Positions 26,585-35,395 of a DNA stretch of 64,000 bases are shown piece after piece. How positions within the stretch are numbered: position 1 is the first letter of the stretch; the number at the start of each line of letters is the position of its first letter. The DNA lies in the IMG/VR virus record IMGVR_UViG_3300043411_001170, positions 62,001-126,000 of that record; one strand, written 5' to 3'. The notes under the pieces are model-generated. The model did no database searches. It was not told where the DNA came from and saw only the letters and a list, made by a program, of their open reading frames with translations. Source of the stretch: a virus. The position numbers and the translations under genes were made by a program.

Positions 26585-28012
26585 ATGATTATTAAAAGAG
26601 CTAGAGCGAAGGGGTTTTCGCCCGACGTACAAATAAAAAAATGGTCAGGAATCCCAAATGTAAAAACAGCTTCTGTTTCTACGAAGGATATTACTAGACA
26701 AGCCTCTGAGATTTTAAATGATTACTGTGATCCAGAGAATTATTTATTCTCGCACGTCACTGTAGTCTGTTCTGTAGATACTAATCCTATGGATGTTCAG
26801 ATTGGCCCCAATGTCGTAAATGAAGGGCTAGTTATAAATCGTAAGTATAAAGAATACGATATCCAAGCTAACTGTCAGAAATTTATAAATAATAATAAAG
26901 ATGCATGGGAACGAGATCTCCTATTACAATGCTATAAAACATTCGTTGGTGCCCATAATTTCTGCGAGCACCTGCAAATTGAAGAACAAAGCAAGGGTAA
27001 AATCGTAGATGCAGTAGCCAGAGATATCGGTGAAAGTGTTTATGTAGATATTTTAATTGCTACAGCGAAAAAACATACAGAACTTATTAAAGCTATCAAA
27101 GAAAGAAGAATTAATGCTGTCTCTATGGGATGCTCTGTATTAGAGACACAGTGTACAAAGTGTGGAAATACATCTCCTGATGAAGCCCATATGTGCCGAC
27201 ACATCACAATGATGAAAGGCCAGAAGTTTGAGGGTCCAGATGGAAAGGAGAGAATGATAGCTGAACTGTGTGGAAATAAGGCTATGGAGCCACATGGGGG
27301 AGTTAGATTTATAGAAGCATCTTGGGTAAAGGTTCCTGCATTTAAGGGTGCAGTTCTTCGTAATATTATAGATCTGTCAGAAATTAATGGAGACAGATTA
27401 AAGAAAGTAGCATCTGATTTAAAAATGTTGAAAAATCCGACATGGAATCCCGCAGATACTTCTAGAATTGTTAACTCATTAGTTTTGAATGGTATGATGA
27501 AATTAGCAGCAGCAGAGGATGAAGGTTTTTCACCTGCACAAACAGAAATTTCGGATGGTGAAGAAAATCCATTGGAATCATTAGAAAGAGAAATGATGAA
27601 GGTCGTTATTAAGAATGTAAAGTCAAAATTAATGGATGTTTTAAGTCCTCCAAAAGATACAAATTATTCTACTCTCGTCACTCCAATGGGGAGTAATAAT
27701 AATATCGTAAGAGTAGGATCTGAGATAGATGAATTAGAGTCATTGTATAATTCTGGATTATCAGCCATCACAAATTTATGCAAAACAAATAAATCTAGAA
27801 TCAGATACTCTAAAATCTACAATGACTATTTCGGAATACATATTCCAAAATGGATTTATGTTGCTTGTAATAAGCTGGGACCGTTAGTTCGTTATACAAG
27901 TCCTATGTCATATATCTCAGTATGCGAAAAAGTATTAAATAGGAGACTATCAATAGATGAAATTGATGCCCTGTTAAAAATATCGTCTATTCTTCGGGAA
28001 GACATCTATTAA
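26585..28012 (+). CDS. Probable prohead protease-like protein with Cys-rich zinc segment
   Basis: The 475-residue protein lies between portal and scaffold genes, where capsid maturation proteases are encoded. KTFVGAHNFCEHLQ near residue 120 could hold the catalytic histidine. RINAVSMGCSVLETQCTKCGN (about 177-197), with CRHI after it, matches a segment I know from prohead-protease-type proteins of large phages. The four Cys and a His there suggest a zinc site. The C-terminal 150 residues are helical. K-T-A-S (near residue 29) and K-K-V-A-S peptides could be self-cleavage sites. The protease identity is probable, not certain. Confidence 0.55.
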   Translation: MIIKRARAKGFSPDVQIKKWSGIPNVKTASVSTKDITRQASEILNDYCDPENYLFSHVTVVCSVDTNPMDVQIGPNVVNEGLVINRKYKEYDIQANCQKFINNNKDAWERDLLLQCYKTFVGAHNFCEHLQIEEQSKGKIVDAVARDIGESVYVDILIATAKKHTELIKAIKERRINAVSMGCSVLETQCTKCGNTSPDEAHMCRHITMMKGQKFEGPDGKERMIAELCGNKAMEPHGGVRFIEASWVKVPAFKGAVLRNIIDLSEINGDRLKKVASDLKMLKNPTWNPADTSRIVNSLVLNGMMKLAAAEDEGFSPAQTEISDGEENPLESLEREMMKVVIKNVKSKLMDVLSPPKDTNYSTLVTPMGSNNNIVRVGSEIDELESLYNSGLSAITNLCKTNKSRIRYSKIYNDYFGIHIPKWIYVACNKLGPLVRYTSPMSYISVCEKVLNRRLSIDEIDALLKISSILREDIY

Positions 28013-28093
28013 TTTAATTAAGAGTTTAATATTTTGAGATTACTGAGGTCTACTTTTTAGTTTTATTACAAATTTCAGTTAGAGGTATACAAA

Positions 28094-29335
28094 ATGTCGA
28101 ATCCTAAGTTAGTCGCAATTCTAAAAAGAGCAGCTTTTTTGCACAAGGCTGCCAAGAGCATTTTAGGTGGTGATTCCGCAGAGAGAGATGAAGTTAAGGA
28201 TCTTGCTTATCGTCTATGGGAAGTTCCTAATGTTAAAATTGCATCTCTTGTAAAGAAAGCTTCTGAAATTAACGCAGAGGATTATGAAGATGAGGACGAA
28301 GATGAAGAAGCCTGTGGCTTGATGGCATCGGATGACGAGGATGAGGATTTCTTTGCCTCTGATGATGAAGATGATGACATGTTTGCAGGTGATGACAGTG
28401 AAGAGGATTGTGAAGATGATGAAGAAGACTGTGAGGACGATGAAGATACGGAAGCACTTGATGTTTATTCTATGCTAGACGAATTGGAAAATATGGATGA
28501 AGACGAACTATGTGCTTTATTGGAAGAAGAATTAGAGGCAGGTGATGACCGTTGTGCATCTGATGATGAAGATGAAGAGGATGATGAGGAAGAAGATAGT
28601 GAAGACGAAGAAGAGGAAGAAGACGAGGATGATAGTGAAGAAGATGAAGAGGAAGTAGATGAAGAGGAAGTAGATGAGGAAGAGGTTGACGAAGAAGATG
28701 AAGAAGATGAAAGCTCTAAAGAAGCATCTGAAGAAGAGATTTTCTCAAGAATTAGCTCTGATGACAGAGATATTTTATCTTTTATGGACCATGAAGATGT
28801 AGATGCTTTTGCAGAAGGTGAGCCTGATGAAGAGTTAGAACAGGCGTTAGCTTCTGGTTGTGGATCTAGAAATAAGAAAGCTTCCCAAGAAGATGATTTA
28901 TTTTTCGATGAAGAACAATTAGAAAAGGATATTACGTCATCCATTTCTAAGAAAGCTTCTCAAGAGACAGCAGAAAATCAATTCCACTTTGATAGTTCTT
29001 ATGAAGGTCAAGATTTCTATGGTGCTGAAAGTAACTCCATGATTGATGACTTTTTAAATGGGGATTTAGAAACAAAGATGGAAGTTCGTTCTGCAATTAA
29101 TAAATCAGCAAGTCAAAAAGATTATGTTGCCGAGTCTCCTATTACAATGGACGGTGTAGATGATCCTATGGCACCTATTGCTGTCACTGAAAGACCTCGT
29201 GTTAAGAAAGCTAGTGCAGGTGCAAAAAGTTTAGGAACTGTATTCTCTGGTTCGTCCGAACAAGAAGAAATTAAAATGTTAGAGAAACTATGGACCAAAA
29301 AACCTGATATTACCAAGCTAATCAATGGTGATTAA
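28094..29335 (+). CDS. Extremely acidic probable scaffolding/prohead-core protein
   Basis: Residues 55-215 of this 413-residue protein are almost only D and E with a few S and C, encoded by GAT/GAA/GAG/GAC runs. The N-terminus is a K/A-rich helix (MSNPKLVAILKRAAFLHKAA). The C-terminal half carries a recurring K-x-A-S: NKKASQ, SKKASQ, NKSASQ and VKKASA. Position just before the capsid genes, acidity and lack of a fold suggest a scaffold that fills the prohead and is later cleaved and expelled. No homology to a named scaffold is claimed. Confidence 0.6.
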   Translation: MSNPKLVAILKRAAFLHKAAKSILGGDSAERDEVKDLAYRLWEVPNVKIASLVKKASEINAEDYEDEDEDEEACGLMASDDEDEDFFASDDEDDDMFAGDDSEEDCEDDEEDCEDDEDTEALDVYSMLDELENMDEDELCALLEEELEAGDDRCASDDEDEEDDEEEDSEDEEEEEDEDDSEEDEEEVDEEEVDEEEVDEEDEEDESSKEASEEEIFSRISSDDRDILSFMDHEDVDAFAEGEPDEELEQALASGCGSRNKKASQEDDLFFDEEQLEKDITSSISKKASQETAENQFHFDSSYEGQDFYGAESNSMIDDFLNGDLETKMEVRSAINKSASQKDYVAESPITMDGVDDPMAPIAVTERPRVKKASAGAKSLGTVFSGSSEQEEIKMLEKLWTKKPDITKLINGD

Positions 29336-29385
29336 TCGATATTAGGTGTAAAAATTAGGTTCTTAGGACATTATTAATAATTGAG

Positions 29386-29420
29386 AAAGGGAAGGCTAAA
29401 AACCTTCCCTTTTTTATTTT
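29386..29420 (+). terminator. Rho-independent terminator before the capsid genes
   Basis: AAAGGGAAGG (29386-29395) pairs with CCTTCCCTTT (29403-29412) across a 7-base loop and is followed by a T-rich run. It separates the scaffold gene from the capsid transcription unit. Confidence 0.85.
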
Positions 29421-29671
29421 TTACACTTGGAAGCAAATATTTTTTGCAAAAACCCGAAAAAAGGCCATTTTTTCGTTTTATATTTTTTATAAAACATAAA
29501 CAATAGAAGATTCAGTTTTGTATTTTATAATATAAAACCAAAACAAGGATCAGGTCAATACTTTTTGAATAATAATATTAATTTGGTTCTACTGATTTTC
29601 TGCATAAACAATGGGCACGGGTTGCCTGGACAGTGTAGAAATGAAAGTTTTATCATATTAGAGGTTAAAAA
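29421..29671 (+). other. AT-rich intergenic leader before the head-protein genes
   Basis: The 251-base stretch contains a second small hairpin, CGAAAAAA (29455-29462) with TTTTTTCG (29468-29475), and a TATAAT at 29526-29531 with no good -35 partner. A short frame from 29565 overlaps the next gene in another frame and is not convincing. It ends with AGAGG before the ATG at 29672. A capsid promoter is likely here, but I cannot place it. Confidence 0.45.
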
Positions 29672-30358
29672 ATGCCAGCACCAGGAAATGCAAGTGGTAA
29701 CTTCACCGAAGGCTCATCTGCCCTTCGCGTTCTCTATAAGGGAACAATCAATACTGCAAGTGCAACTTTAAGCACAGATGGTTTTACACAAACAAATCCT
29801 CCAGTCGTAACAACTACTTCCACCATCTCCCAAGCTGCGATGATGAATCGTAATCGTCTTGGTGTATTGGGTGGTTCGGTTTGCTTTGCTCGTCCTGATG
29901 CAGGAAACGGCTTAGTAGGCGGTCCAAAAGAAGGTGCATCTCCTGTGTATCTTCGTTCGGGTATCGTCCCCCTTGGTCTTTTCGTGAATGATGCAGTAGG
30001 CGTTCCCTACGAAAACCGTCCTGCGGTTGCATCAGGTCAAGCACCCTATACCTCTTCGATGGGTACATACGGTTCTCGTTTATACGAGACTCAAGTACTC
30101 GATGCAACAAACGTAGCTGGTCACTCAACTGGTGACGCTATTGTTTATGTTGCTGGTGTAGGCTTGATTGCTTCTCGTAACGGTTATTTGATGCCTCGTT
30201 TGATTCCAAACGGTGCCAACATGACCTCTCTCGACCAAGTTGAAACTGCTGCACAGTCTGCAAATCTTGCTGCTGCAAACAGTTCAACTGTGATCGGTAT
30301 CCTCAAACTTGTTGCTGACTCTGCATTTGCAGAAATCCTCTTGGACCAACGTATCTAA
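29672..30358 (+). CDS. Probable head decoration or minor capsid protein
   Basis: The 228-residue protein directly precedes the major capsid gene and shares its unusual codon use (many CGT, CTT and ATC codons), suggesting high expression. The sequence is small-residue-rich: SSALRVLYKGTIN, then GLVGGPKEGASPVYLRSG. The last 30 residues are helical (SSTVIGILKLVADSAFAEIL). Genes in this position often encode head decoration proteins. No named family is recognised. The start has AGAGG nine bases upstream. Confidence 0.6.
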   Translation: MPAPGNASGNFTEGSSALRVLYKGTINTASATLSTDGFTQTNPPVVTTTSTISQAAMMNRNRLGVLGGSVCFARPDAGNGLVGGPKEGASPVYLRSGIVPLGLFVNDAVGVPYENRPAVASGQAPYTSSMGTYGSRLYETQVLDATNVAGHSTGDAIVYVAGVGLIASRNGYLMPRLIPNGANMTSLDQVETAAQSANLAAANSSTVIGILKLVADSAFAEILLDQRI

Positions 30359-30435
30359 TTAATTGTGATTAGAACATTTAACCAAGTAAACTAGTTATAA
30401 AGCAACTTAAAGAGATATAAGAGGTAAATATAGTC

Positions 30436-31317
30436 ATGGCACCAAATAATATCAGTACAGCATCAAAAGATCGTCTCCTCGGAGAATATCTTTACACTTC
30501 TCAGGGTCGTCAAAAAGTCGCTCAAAGCATGGGCACTTCTTTGCGTACCCAACGCGATTACACCTCCGTTGCACGTCGTGCCTTCTTAGTTGAGCAATTG
30601 CCTTCTGGTGCATTGCCCATCTACGACAAAGATCCCGATGTCACTGCCTATGTGGTTGGTGAAGAAGGCGATTCTATCGAAGCACGTGCCAAGAGCCGTC
30701 GTGTTCACTTCCCCATCTTTGAGATCGCAAGCGTTCCCGAAGTTTCGCTCTCTCAAGTACAAGAAAGACGTTATGACATCATCGAAAGATGCCAAACTCT
30801 TGCTGTAAGTGAGATCCAAGGAGCCGAAGACATTCGCGCTTTCGCAATCATGGACGCCATCGCCCTTCTTGGCTATGACTCCATTCCTGGTGGTGAAAAC
30901 CCCGACATCCCCGTCGTTGCACCTATTAACGTATCGGTTCTTGCTGATGCGTTCGGTCAAATTGGCCGCTTTGAATTGAACGTCACCAATATCTTTATCA
31001 ATCCTCGCGATTTTACAGATATTCGTAAGTTCGGTGAAGATTTCTTCTCTGACGAAATTCAGAGAGACATCGTTCGCTCTGGTCAAATCGGTAGCATCTG
31101 GGGTGCCAAGGTTATCCAATCCCGTAAGGTTCCTGAAGGTACTTGCTATCTTACTTGCGAACCTGAGTTCTTTGGTCGTATCCCCGTCCGTACTGAATTG
31201 ACAGTTATGGCCGCTGATACTCCTAAGTCCCGTATGGTTGGCTTCTCTTGCTTTGAAATGTTGGGAATCGGTGCTTACAACCCCCGTGGTTTAACCCGTA
31301 TCACCATCAGCCGCTAA
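30436..31317 (+). CDS. Major capsid protein (HK97-like fold)
   Basis: The 293-residue protein has the layout of small HK97-fold capsid proteins. The N-terminal arm includes GRQKVAQSMG (about 24-33). The E-loop/spine region is rich in charged residues (EARAKSRRVHFPIFE). The A-domain segment NVTNIFINPRDFTDIRKFG (about 182-200) is followed by SGQIGSIWGAKVIQSRKVPEG, a common ending in this family. Codon use is distinctly richer in G+C than in its neighbours (CGT, CGC, CCC, ATC, TTC), as expected for the most abundant virion protein. Two hairpins follow the stop. Confidence 0.82.
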   Translation: MAPNNISTASKDRLLGEYLYTSQGRQKVAQSMGTSLRTQRDYTSVARRAFLVEQLPSGALPIYDKDPDVTAYVVGEEGDSIEARAKSRRVHFPIFEIASVPEVSLSQVQERRYDIIERCQTLAVSEIQGAEDIRAFAIMDAIALLGYDSIPGGENPDIPVVAPINVSVLADAFGQIGRFELNVTNIFINPRDFTDIRKFGEDFFSDEIQRDIVRSGQIGSIWGAKVIQSRKVPEGTCYLTCEPEFFGRIPVRTELTVMAADTPKSRMVGFSCFEMLGIGAYNPRGLTRITISR

Positions 31318-31327
31318 TTCGTTGTAG

Positions 31328-31349
31328 CCTAGAATCTCAAGATTCTAGG
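31328..31349 (+). repeat. Perfect 10-bp inverted repeat after the capsid gene
   Basis: CCTAGAATCT (31328-31337) and AGATTCTAGG (31340-31349) are exact reverse complements with a 2-base spacer. The repeat starts ten bases after the capsid stop and lacks a T-run. It could protect the 3' end of the capsid mRNA. Confidence 0.6.
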
Positions 31350-31393
31350 ATACTAAATCTAGCAGATAGATAGTCAAATACGAAGAGTTTAAA

Positions 31394-31436
31394 AAATACC
31401 GAAGATTCCGAAAGGATCTTCGGTATTTTATTTTTG
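31394..31436 (+). terminator. Strong terminator downstream of the major capsid gene
   Basis: AAATACCGAAGAT (31394-31406) pairs with ATCTTCGGTATTT (31416-31428). The apex TCCGAAAGG can fold further with a GAAA loop. TTTTATTTTT follows. Confidence 0.88.
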
Positions 31437-31481
31437 GCGTCCTGAAAAGGATATAAACCAAAAATAAAAGGGAACCATATT

Positions 31482-32078
31482 ATGACTACTGTAGAATTTC
31501 AGAAATTTGCACTGCGATTAGGAAAAACTGTAAACGAGTATCTTGATCAATTTCCTCTTAGAAGTTGGTTCTCGAAAAGAGAATTAACGAGAAAAGACTA
31601 CTTGGAAATAACCTATACTGAAAAAGTTCCATTATCAAGACTTATTGATAATAAATTGGAAAATGGGGGGACCGTTAATATGGATTTGTTTTATCAACAA
31701 ATCACAGAAGAAGTTTGCAATCAGATCGTGACTGATGAGTTACATTATTTAAAGTCTAAATTTGAACAAATTGCATCGAAAACAACACGAAAGAAACTCG
31801 CAGAGATATCTGATTTTTCTAAATACTATATTTTAGCAGGGAACGACGAAAGTATCCATAAATTCGGAGTATTAGATCAGAAATTCCATATTTATTATGG
31901 ATTACCTACAGAATCTATTTATTTGATCCCAACTGAGAATACAGGAGTATTGGAAATTCAGTCATTGTGTTCTACTTATAGTCCAGAACCTGCTAAGAGG
32001 ACTATGTGCTTTACATCTTACGAATTTGTTAATCTTATCTTAGAAAATCCAGAAGAAATAATCTGTCTATCTATTTAG
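31482..32078 (+). CDS. Hypothetical protein after the capsid operon
   Basis: This 198-residue mixed alpha/beta protein is enclosed by terminators on both sides (31.4 and 32.15 kb), so it may be a separate transcription unit. The N-terminal half is helical, and the C-terminal half is a beta-rich domain with KFHIYYGLPTESIYLIPT. Ribosome site: AAAGGGAACC. No family is recognised. Confidence 0.5.
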   Translation: MTTVEFQKFALRLGKTVNEYLDQFPLRSWFSKRELTRKDYLEITYTEKVPLSRLIDNKLENGGTVNMDLFYQQITEEVCNQIVTDELHYLKSKFEQIASKTTRKKLAEISDFSKYYILAGNDESIHKFGVLDQKFHIYYGLPTESIYLIPTENTGVLEIQSLCSTYSPEPAKRTMCFTSYEFVNLILENPEEIICLSI

Positions 32079-32133
32079 TTTTTTGATAGGGTAATTTTTC
32101 CCCTATCTGGGTTTACAATATTTGTTCTGTGAT

Positions 32134-32171
32134 AAGACGTTGGATTTTAAAATCCAACGTCTTTTATTTTT
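32134..32171 (+). terminator. Perfect 15-bp hairpin terminator
   Basis: AAGACGTTGGATTTT (32134-32148) and AAAATCCAACGTCTT (32149-32163) are exact complements, folding with a 4-base apical loop. TTATTTTTG follows. A weaker hairpin (GATAGGG 32085-32091 with CCCTATC 32101-32107) lies just upstream. Confidence 0.9.
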
Positions 32172-32198
32172 GTATAAAAGAATTTTCGGCTGTATAGT
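32170..32198 (+). promoter_or_regulatory. Candidate sigma-70-like promoter
   Basis: TTGTAT (32170-32175) and TATAGT (32193-32198) are separated by exactly 17 bases, directly after a terminator and 73 bases before the next start at 32271. The region is AT-rich, so chance matches are possible. Confidence 0.4.
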
Positions 32199-32270
32199 TT
32201 ATTTAACATAATAATTTTAGAATACATTTTTTAGTGTAGTTATCTGTAATTTTTTAGAGGTGAGATCTGT

Positions 32271-33044
32271 ATGCCGAACGAAGGAAATTTTACAGCCTAT
32301 GTCTGTGTGAAAGCTGTTTATGTCGGATTAAACGGTTCAAAATTGTCGAGAAAATTAAATATAGGAATGAAAGCTTTATTTGACGGGTCAACCGTTAAAT
32401 TTCTTGATTCAGGTGGGGGTATGGCCCCCAATCAAAGTTGGGGTTACAATGCCGAATTCTTTTATCCTCAATTCCAATTAGCTATTGATAATGGATTTTT
32501 CGTTGAGGATACTAATTATAAATATGAATTAGAAGTCTCTAAAAACAGTGTCATTACAGGTAAAAGATTAAAAAGACTAAACTTTACAGGCACTGGAGTC
32601 TTTACTTCATTAGATCCTAATGACAATGAAATCGTAAATATTTCAATACCTGGAGGTGGAGGGGGTGGAGGTTCTGGAGATCAGATCGTAAGTCCAAGCG
32701 GATATTTTAATTGTACTATAGATGTATTAGTCGGTGATTTAGTATATATCGACGGACCAGATTCAGTAGAAGTCTCAGATAGAACAATTATTAATACTAC
32801 GCCGTGTGTAGGTATTGTAATAGATAAACCAGCAGCCACATCAGCAACTGTTCTATTTTCTGGTAGATGTGATATATTTGCTGGATTAAGTCCAGGATCT
32901 CAATACTATTTGGGACCATTTGGGGCATTAGCATCTTCTCCTCCTATAGAAAACGGTGAAGTTTTTCAGAAGATTGGGGTAGCTGTTAATACTACTACTC
33001 TATGGGTAATTATAGATCCACCAATAATAACAGAAAGCGTTTAA
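32271..33044 (+). CDS. Structural protein with poly-glycine hinge
   Basis: Residues 1-120 of this 257-residue protein form a domain with GYNAEFFYPQFQLAIDNGFF. A hinge of consecutive glycines (PGGGGGGGSGD, near residue 130) follows, and then a beta domain ending AGLSPGSQYYLGPFGAL and IGVAVNTTTLWVII. This last pattern is typical of small domains on phage fibre and decoration proteins; a related segment ends the product of the gene at 33,563. It is probably a fibre or adaptor protein. Confidence 0.55.
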   Translation: MPNEGNFTAYVCVKAVYVGLNGSKLSRKLNIGMKALFDGSTVKFLDSGGGMAPNQSWGYNAEFFYPQFQLAIDNGFFVEDTNYKYELEVSKNSVITGKRLKRLNFTGTGVFTSLDPNDNEIVNISIPGGGGGGGSGDQIVSPSGYFNCTIDVLVGDLVYIDGPDSVEVSDRTIINTTPCVGIVIDKPAATSATVLFSGRCDIFAGLSPGSQYYLGPFGALASSPPIENGEVFQKIGVAVNTTTLWVIIDPPIITESV

Positions 33045-33056
33045 GGGTTATTATAT

Positions 33057-33533
33057 ATGAAATCTGTTTTTAAAATAAAAAAATCAAATAAATCTTTGAA
33101 AGATAAAGATAATAAAAATCGCCGTCTATTAAATAAAGAAGATAAAGAAAATAAAAATGACGAGGAGTCAGATGATAAAGATAGTAGTTCTGACATCCTA
33201 GTAAAAAGATATAAATTAACAAAAGAAGCAATTAATTTTGCTAGAGGTCCAATATTTAGATTTAGGATTGCTTTTTCCGTACTTTTAGATACAGGAGAAA
33301 CAACCATAAGACCTCAGAAAAAATGCCCTGTTATTGAAGCTGACGAAAATTGTATCTTGGAAACAAGTAATACAATGGCTCAAATAAGTATTGAAAATTT
33401 TATTCTTCCATCTAGAACTACGAGAAATGGAGATGGTATTCAGGGTGGAAATGAACATGCTTTTGTTGAATTATTAATTGATGAGCCTACTATGAGAGTA
33501 ATGAATTTAGACGATTTATATTTTAATACTTAA
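33057..33533 (+). CDS. Hypothetical protein with charged N-terminus
   Basis: The first 60 residues of this 158-residue protein are K/D/E/N-rich and probably disordered. The rest is a small beta-rich domain (PIFRFRIAFSVLLDTGETT). Ribosome site: TTTAAGGG. It lies 12 bases after the preceding fibre-like gene and is presumably virion-associated. No family is recognised. Confidence 0.45.
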   Translation: MKSVFKIKKSNKSLKDKDNKNRRLLNKEDKENKNDEESDDKDSSSDILVKRYKLTKEAINFARGPIFRFRIAFSVLLDTGETTIRPQKKCPVIEADENCILETSNTMAQISIENFILPSRTTRNGDGIQGGNEHAFVELLIDEPTMRVMNLDDLYFNT

Positions 33534-33562
33534 AAAATATATAAATAATGAGGTGTTATTAA

Positions 33563-35383
33563 ATGGCTATTCCATTAAAATTAGACTCAACTACTTTAAA
33601 GCAAAGACAATTCACCACTACAGATGATTTACAGATTGATGATATAATCAGGCGTGCAGGCTCTGGTAATATGACTATCGGTGGCAACTTAGGTGCCGCC
33701 GAAGAACTTCAATTAGGTTCTGCAACATCTGATGTTCGTATTTTAGGAGATCTTATTGTAGATGGTTCTTCAACAATATCAGTTGACGAAACTGTAGTTG
33801 GTACATTTACTGTAGAAGGCGATGTTAATCTAGGTGACGGTACAGGAGATACCATTAATTTAGGCGGTGGAACTTCTGATATTGTAAATTTGGAAGCAGA
33901 CTTAGTTTTAGGAGCAGGTATTGTTGGAATTGGTTCTTCTGTTACCGATTATCTATCAGATTTATGGCTAATAGCTGTAAATAATAATGGACCTAATAAT
34001 GATGCCTATAATTTAAGAGCTTCTGGAGCAAACGCTGGTGCTTATTCTATTGGTGTTGATCCTACAGGGTTGACTTATATCACAGCTACGGATTTGCAAA
34101 CGGCTCTTGAGGAATTAGATGCAGGAATTTCTGCATCGTCTAGCACTTTGCAACAAGCCTATGTTGCTGGAAATACAATCTCTGTAACAACAGCCGAAGG
34201 TGCAATTCAATTTAGTAATACTACTGATGCCACAAACGTTTTAGAACTTAGTAAGTCTGGAGCATTTGGAGGTAACGTTCTTAACGTTTCAAATGCAGCG
34301 GCTTCTACAGGTGTCCTAGCATTTTTTAACAATGTAGGAACTGGAAGCGCCTTGCAAATTCAAGATGCAGGAGCAGACGTTCTTGTTATCAGTGCTGCTG
34401 GTGCAATTACAGCAACTCCTACATCTGGACAGAATTTGGTCGGAACCGTAGCAGGTGCTGGGGTTATTGATCTAAATACAGGTGCTGGTGGAGTTACGGT
34501 TGATGCCACTGGTGGCGGAATTTCATTGGATGCAGGAGCAGCATCAAATTTCACAACTTCTGCTGGTGCTCTAGTTTTAGAGTCTACAGCCGCTGATGTA
34601 GACATTAACGCTGGAACAGCCGTTACTATTGATGCTGCTGGTACAATTTCGTTAGATGCAGGTGCTTCTTCAAATTTCACAACGACTGTTGGAAACATTG
34701 TGCTTAATGCTGCTGCCATTATGGATATCGATGGTGGATCAGCAGTTAACATTGATGCTGTTACAGGCATGTCTCTTGATGCAGGAGCAGCATCTAATTT
34801 CAGCACATCAGCAGGAAATCTTACTTTTGATGCTGCTGCCGCAGAGTTAGTTTTTGACGATCAAGGTAATTCTGGAACGACTTTATCTCAAAATCTTGAT
34901 CGTGTATTTGACGAAACTGGTGCAGGGGAAGTATTAAACGGAGCAACATCTCTTTTAGGTGCTATCAATAGATTGGCAAGAAGAGTTAGTGTTGCTAATC
35001 TATTAGAAGTAGAGCTACCTATTGAAAATACTATCACCATTGCAGCAGGAAATTGTGTAGCTGCTTCTACTGTTACAGGAAGAGTTACAAACGCAACTTC
35101 TGCTGTTGGTGGGAATTTTAGATTTATCGGGATTTGTACGATTGGCGGAACAGGTAACGTTGGTGGAACTAATCTCGCTAGATTTGCTGTGTCTGGATAT
35201 ATCACAGATTCAGGTGCTGCGTTTACGGCAGGTGCAGCCCTTTATGTACCAGAAACAGCAGGTCGTCCAGTTGTGCAAGCAACTTTGACTCTTGACGAAG
35301 GAGATATGGCAAAACAAATTGCATATGCCATATCTGGTACTACTTATGTATTGGGTCACGGTCTGCCTGAAACAATTATCTAA
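33563..35383 (+). CDS. Repeat-rich tail fibre-like protein
   Basis: The 606-residue protein has an N-terminal part with ILGDLIVDGSSTISVD and GDGTGDTINLGGGTSDIVNL. A run of beta repeats follows, with three near-copies of a unit of about 42 residues beginning SLDAGAASNFTTSAG, as in trimeric fibre shafts. The C-terminal domain (GRVTNATSAVGGNFRFIG ... AAFTAGAALYVPE) resembles a fibre cap domain. It probably forms an elongated adhesin. An ATG at 33,563 follows AATGAGGTG. Confidence 0.7.
   Translation: MAIPLKLDSTTLKQRQFTTTDDLQIDDIIRRAGSGNMTIGGNLGAAEELQLGSATSDVRILGDLIVDGSSTISVDETVVGTFTVEGDVNLGDGTGDTINLGGGTSDIVNLEADLVLGAGIVGIGSSVTDYLSDLWLIAVNNNGPNNDAYNLRASGANAGAYSIGVDPTGLTYITATDLQTALEELDAGISASSSTLQQAYVAGNTISVTTAEGAIQFSNTTDATNVLELSKSGAFGGNVLNVSNAAASTGVLAFFNNVGTGSALQIQDAGADVLVISAAGAITATPTSGQNLVGTVAGAGVIDLNTGAGGVTVDATGGGISLDAGAASNFTTSAGALVLESTAADVDINAGTAVTIDAAGTISLDAGASSNFTTTVGNIVLNAAAIMDIDGGSAVNIDAVTGMSLDAGAASNFSTSAGNLTFDAAAAELVFDDQGNSGTTLSQNLDRVFDETGAGEVLNGATSLLGAINRLARRVSVANLLEVELPIENTITIAAGNCVAASTVTGRVTNATSAVGGNFRFIGICTIGGTGNVGGTNLARFAVSGYITDSGAAFTAGAALYVPETAGRPVVQATLTLDEGDMAKQIAYAISGTTYVLGHGLPETII
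34520..34892 (+). repeat. Three tandem 123-126-bp coding repeats
   Basis: Repeat units begin at 34520, 34646 and 34769 and encode variants of SLDAGAASNFTTSAG. Codon differences between the copies show that they are not recent exact duplications. They lie inside the fibre gene. Confidence 0.7.
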
Positions 35384-35395
35384 TAATCTGAAAAT

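Noticed and set aside
28465-28944. Serine-rich 159-codon frame on the minus strand
   Set aside because: It is the antisense of the D/E-rich scaffold tract; GAA/GAT codons read backwards give Ser-rich sequence. It has no ribosome site and no independent support.
29565-29771. 68-codon + strand frame before the head-protein gene
   Set aside because: It overlaps the well-supported gene at 29672 in another frame and has no ribosome site or recognisable sequence.
30586-31119. 177-codon minus-strand frame opposite the capsid gene
   Set aside because: It is a by-product of the capsid gene's skewed codon use; no ribosome site, and every supported gene is on the + strand.
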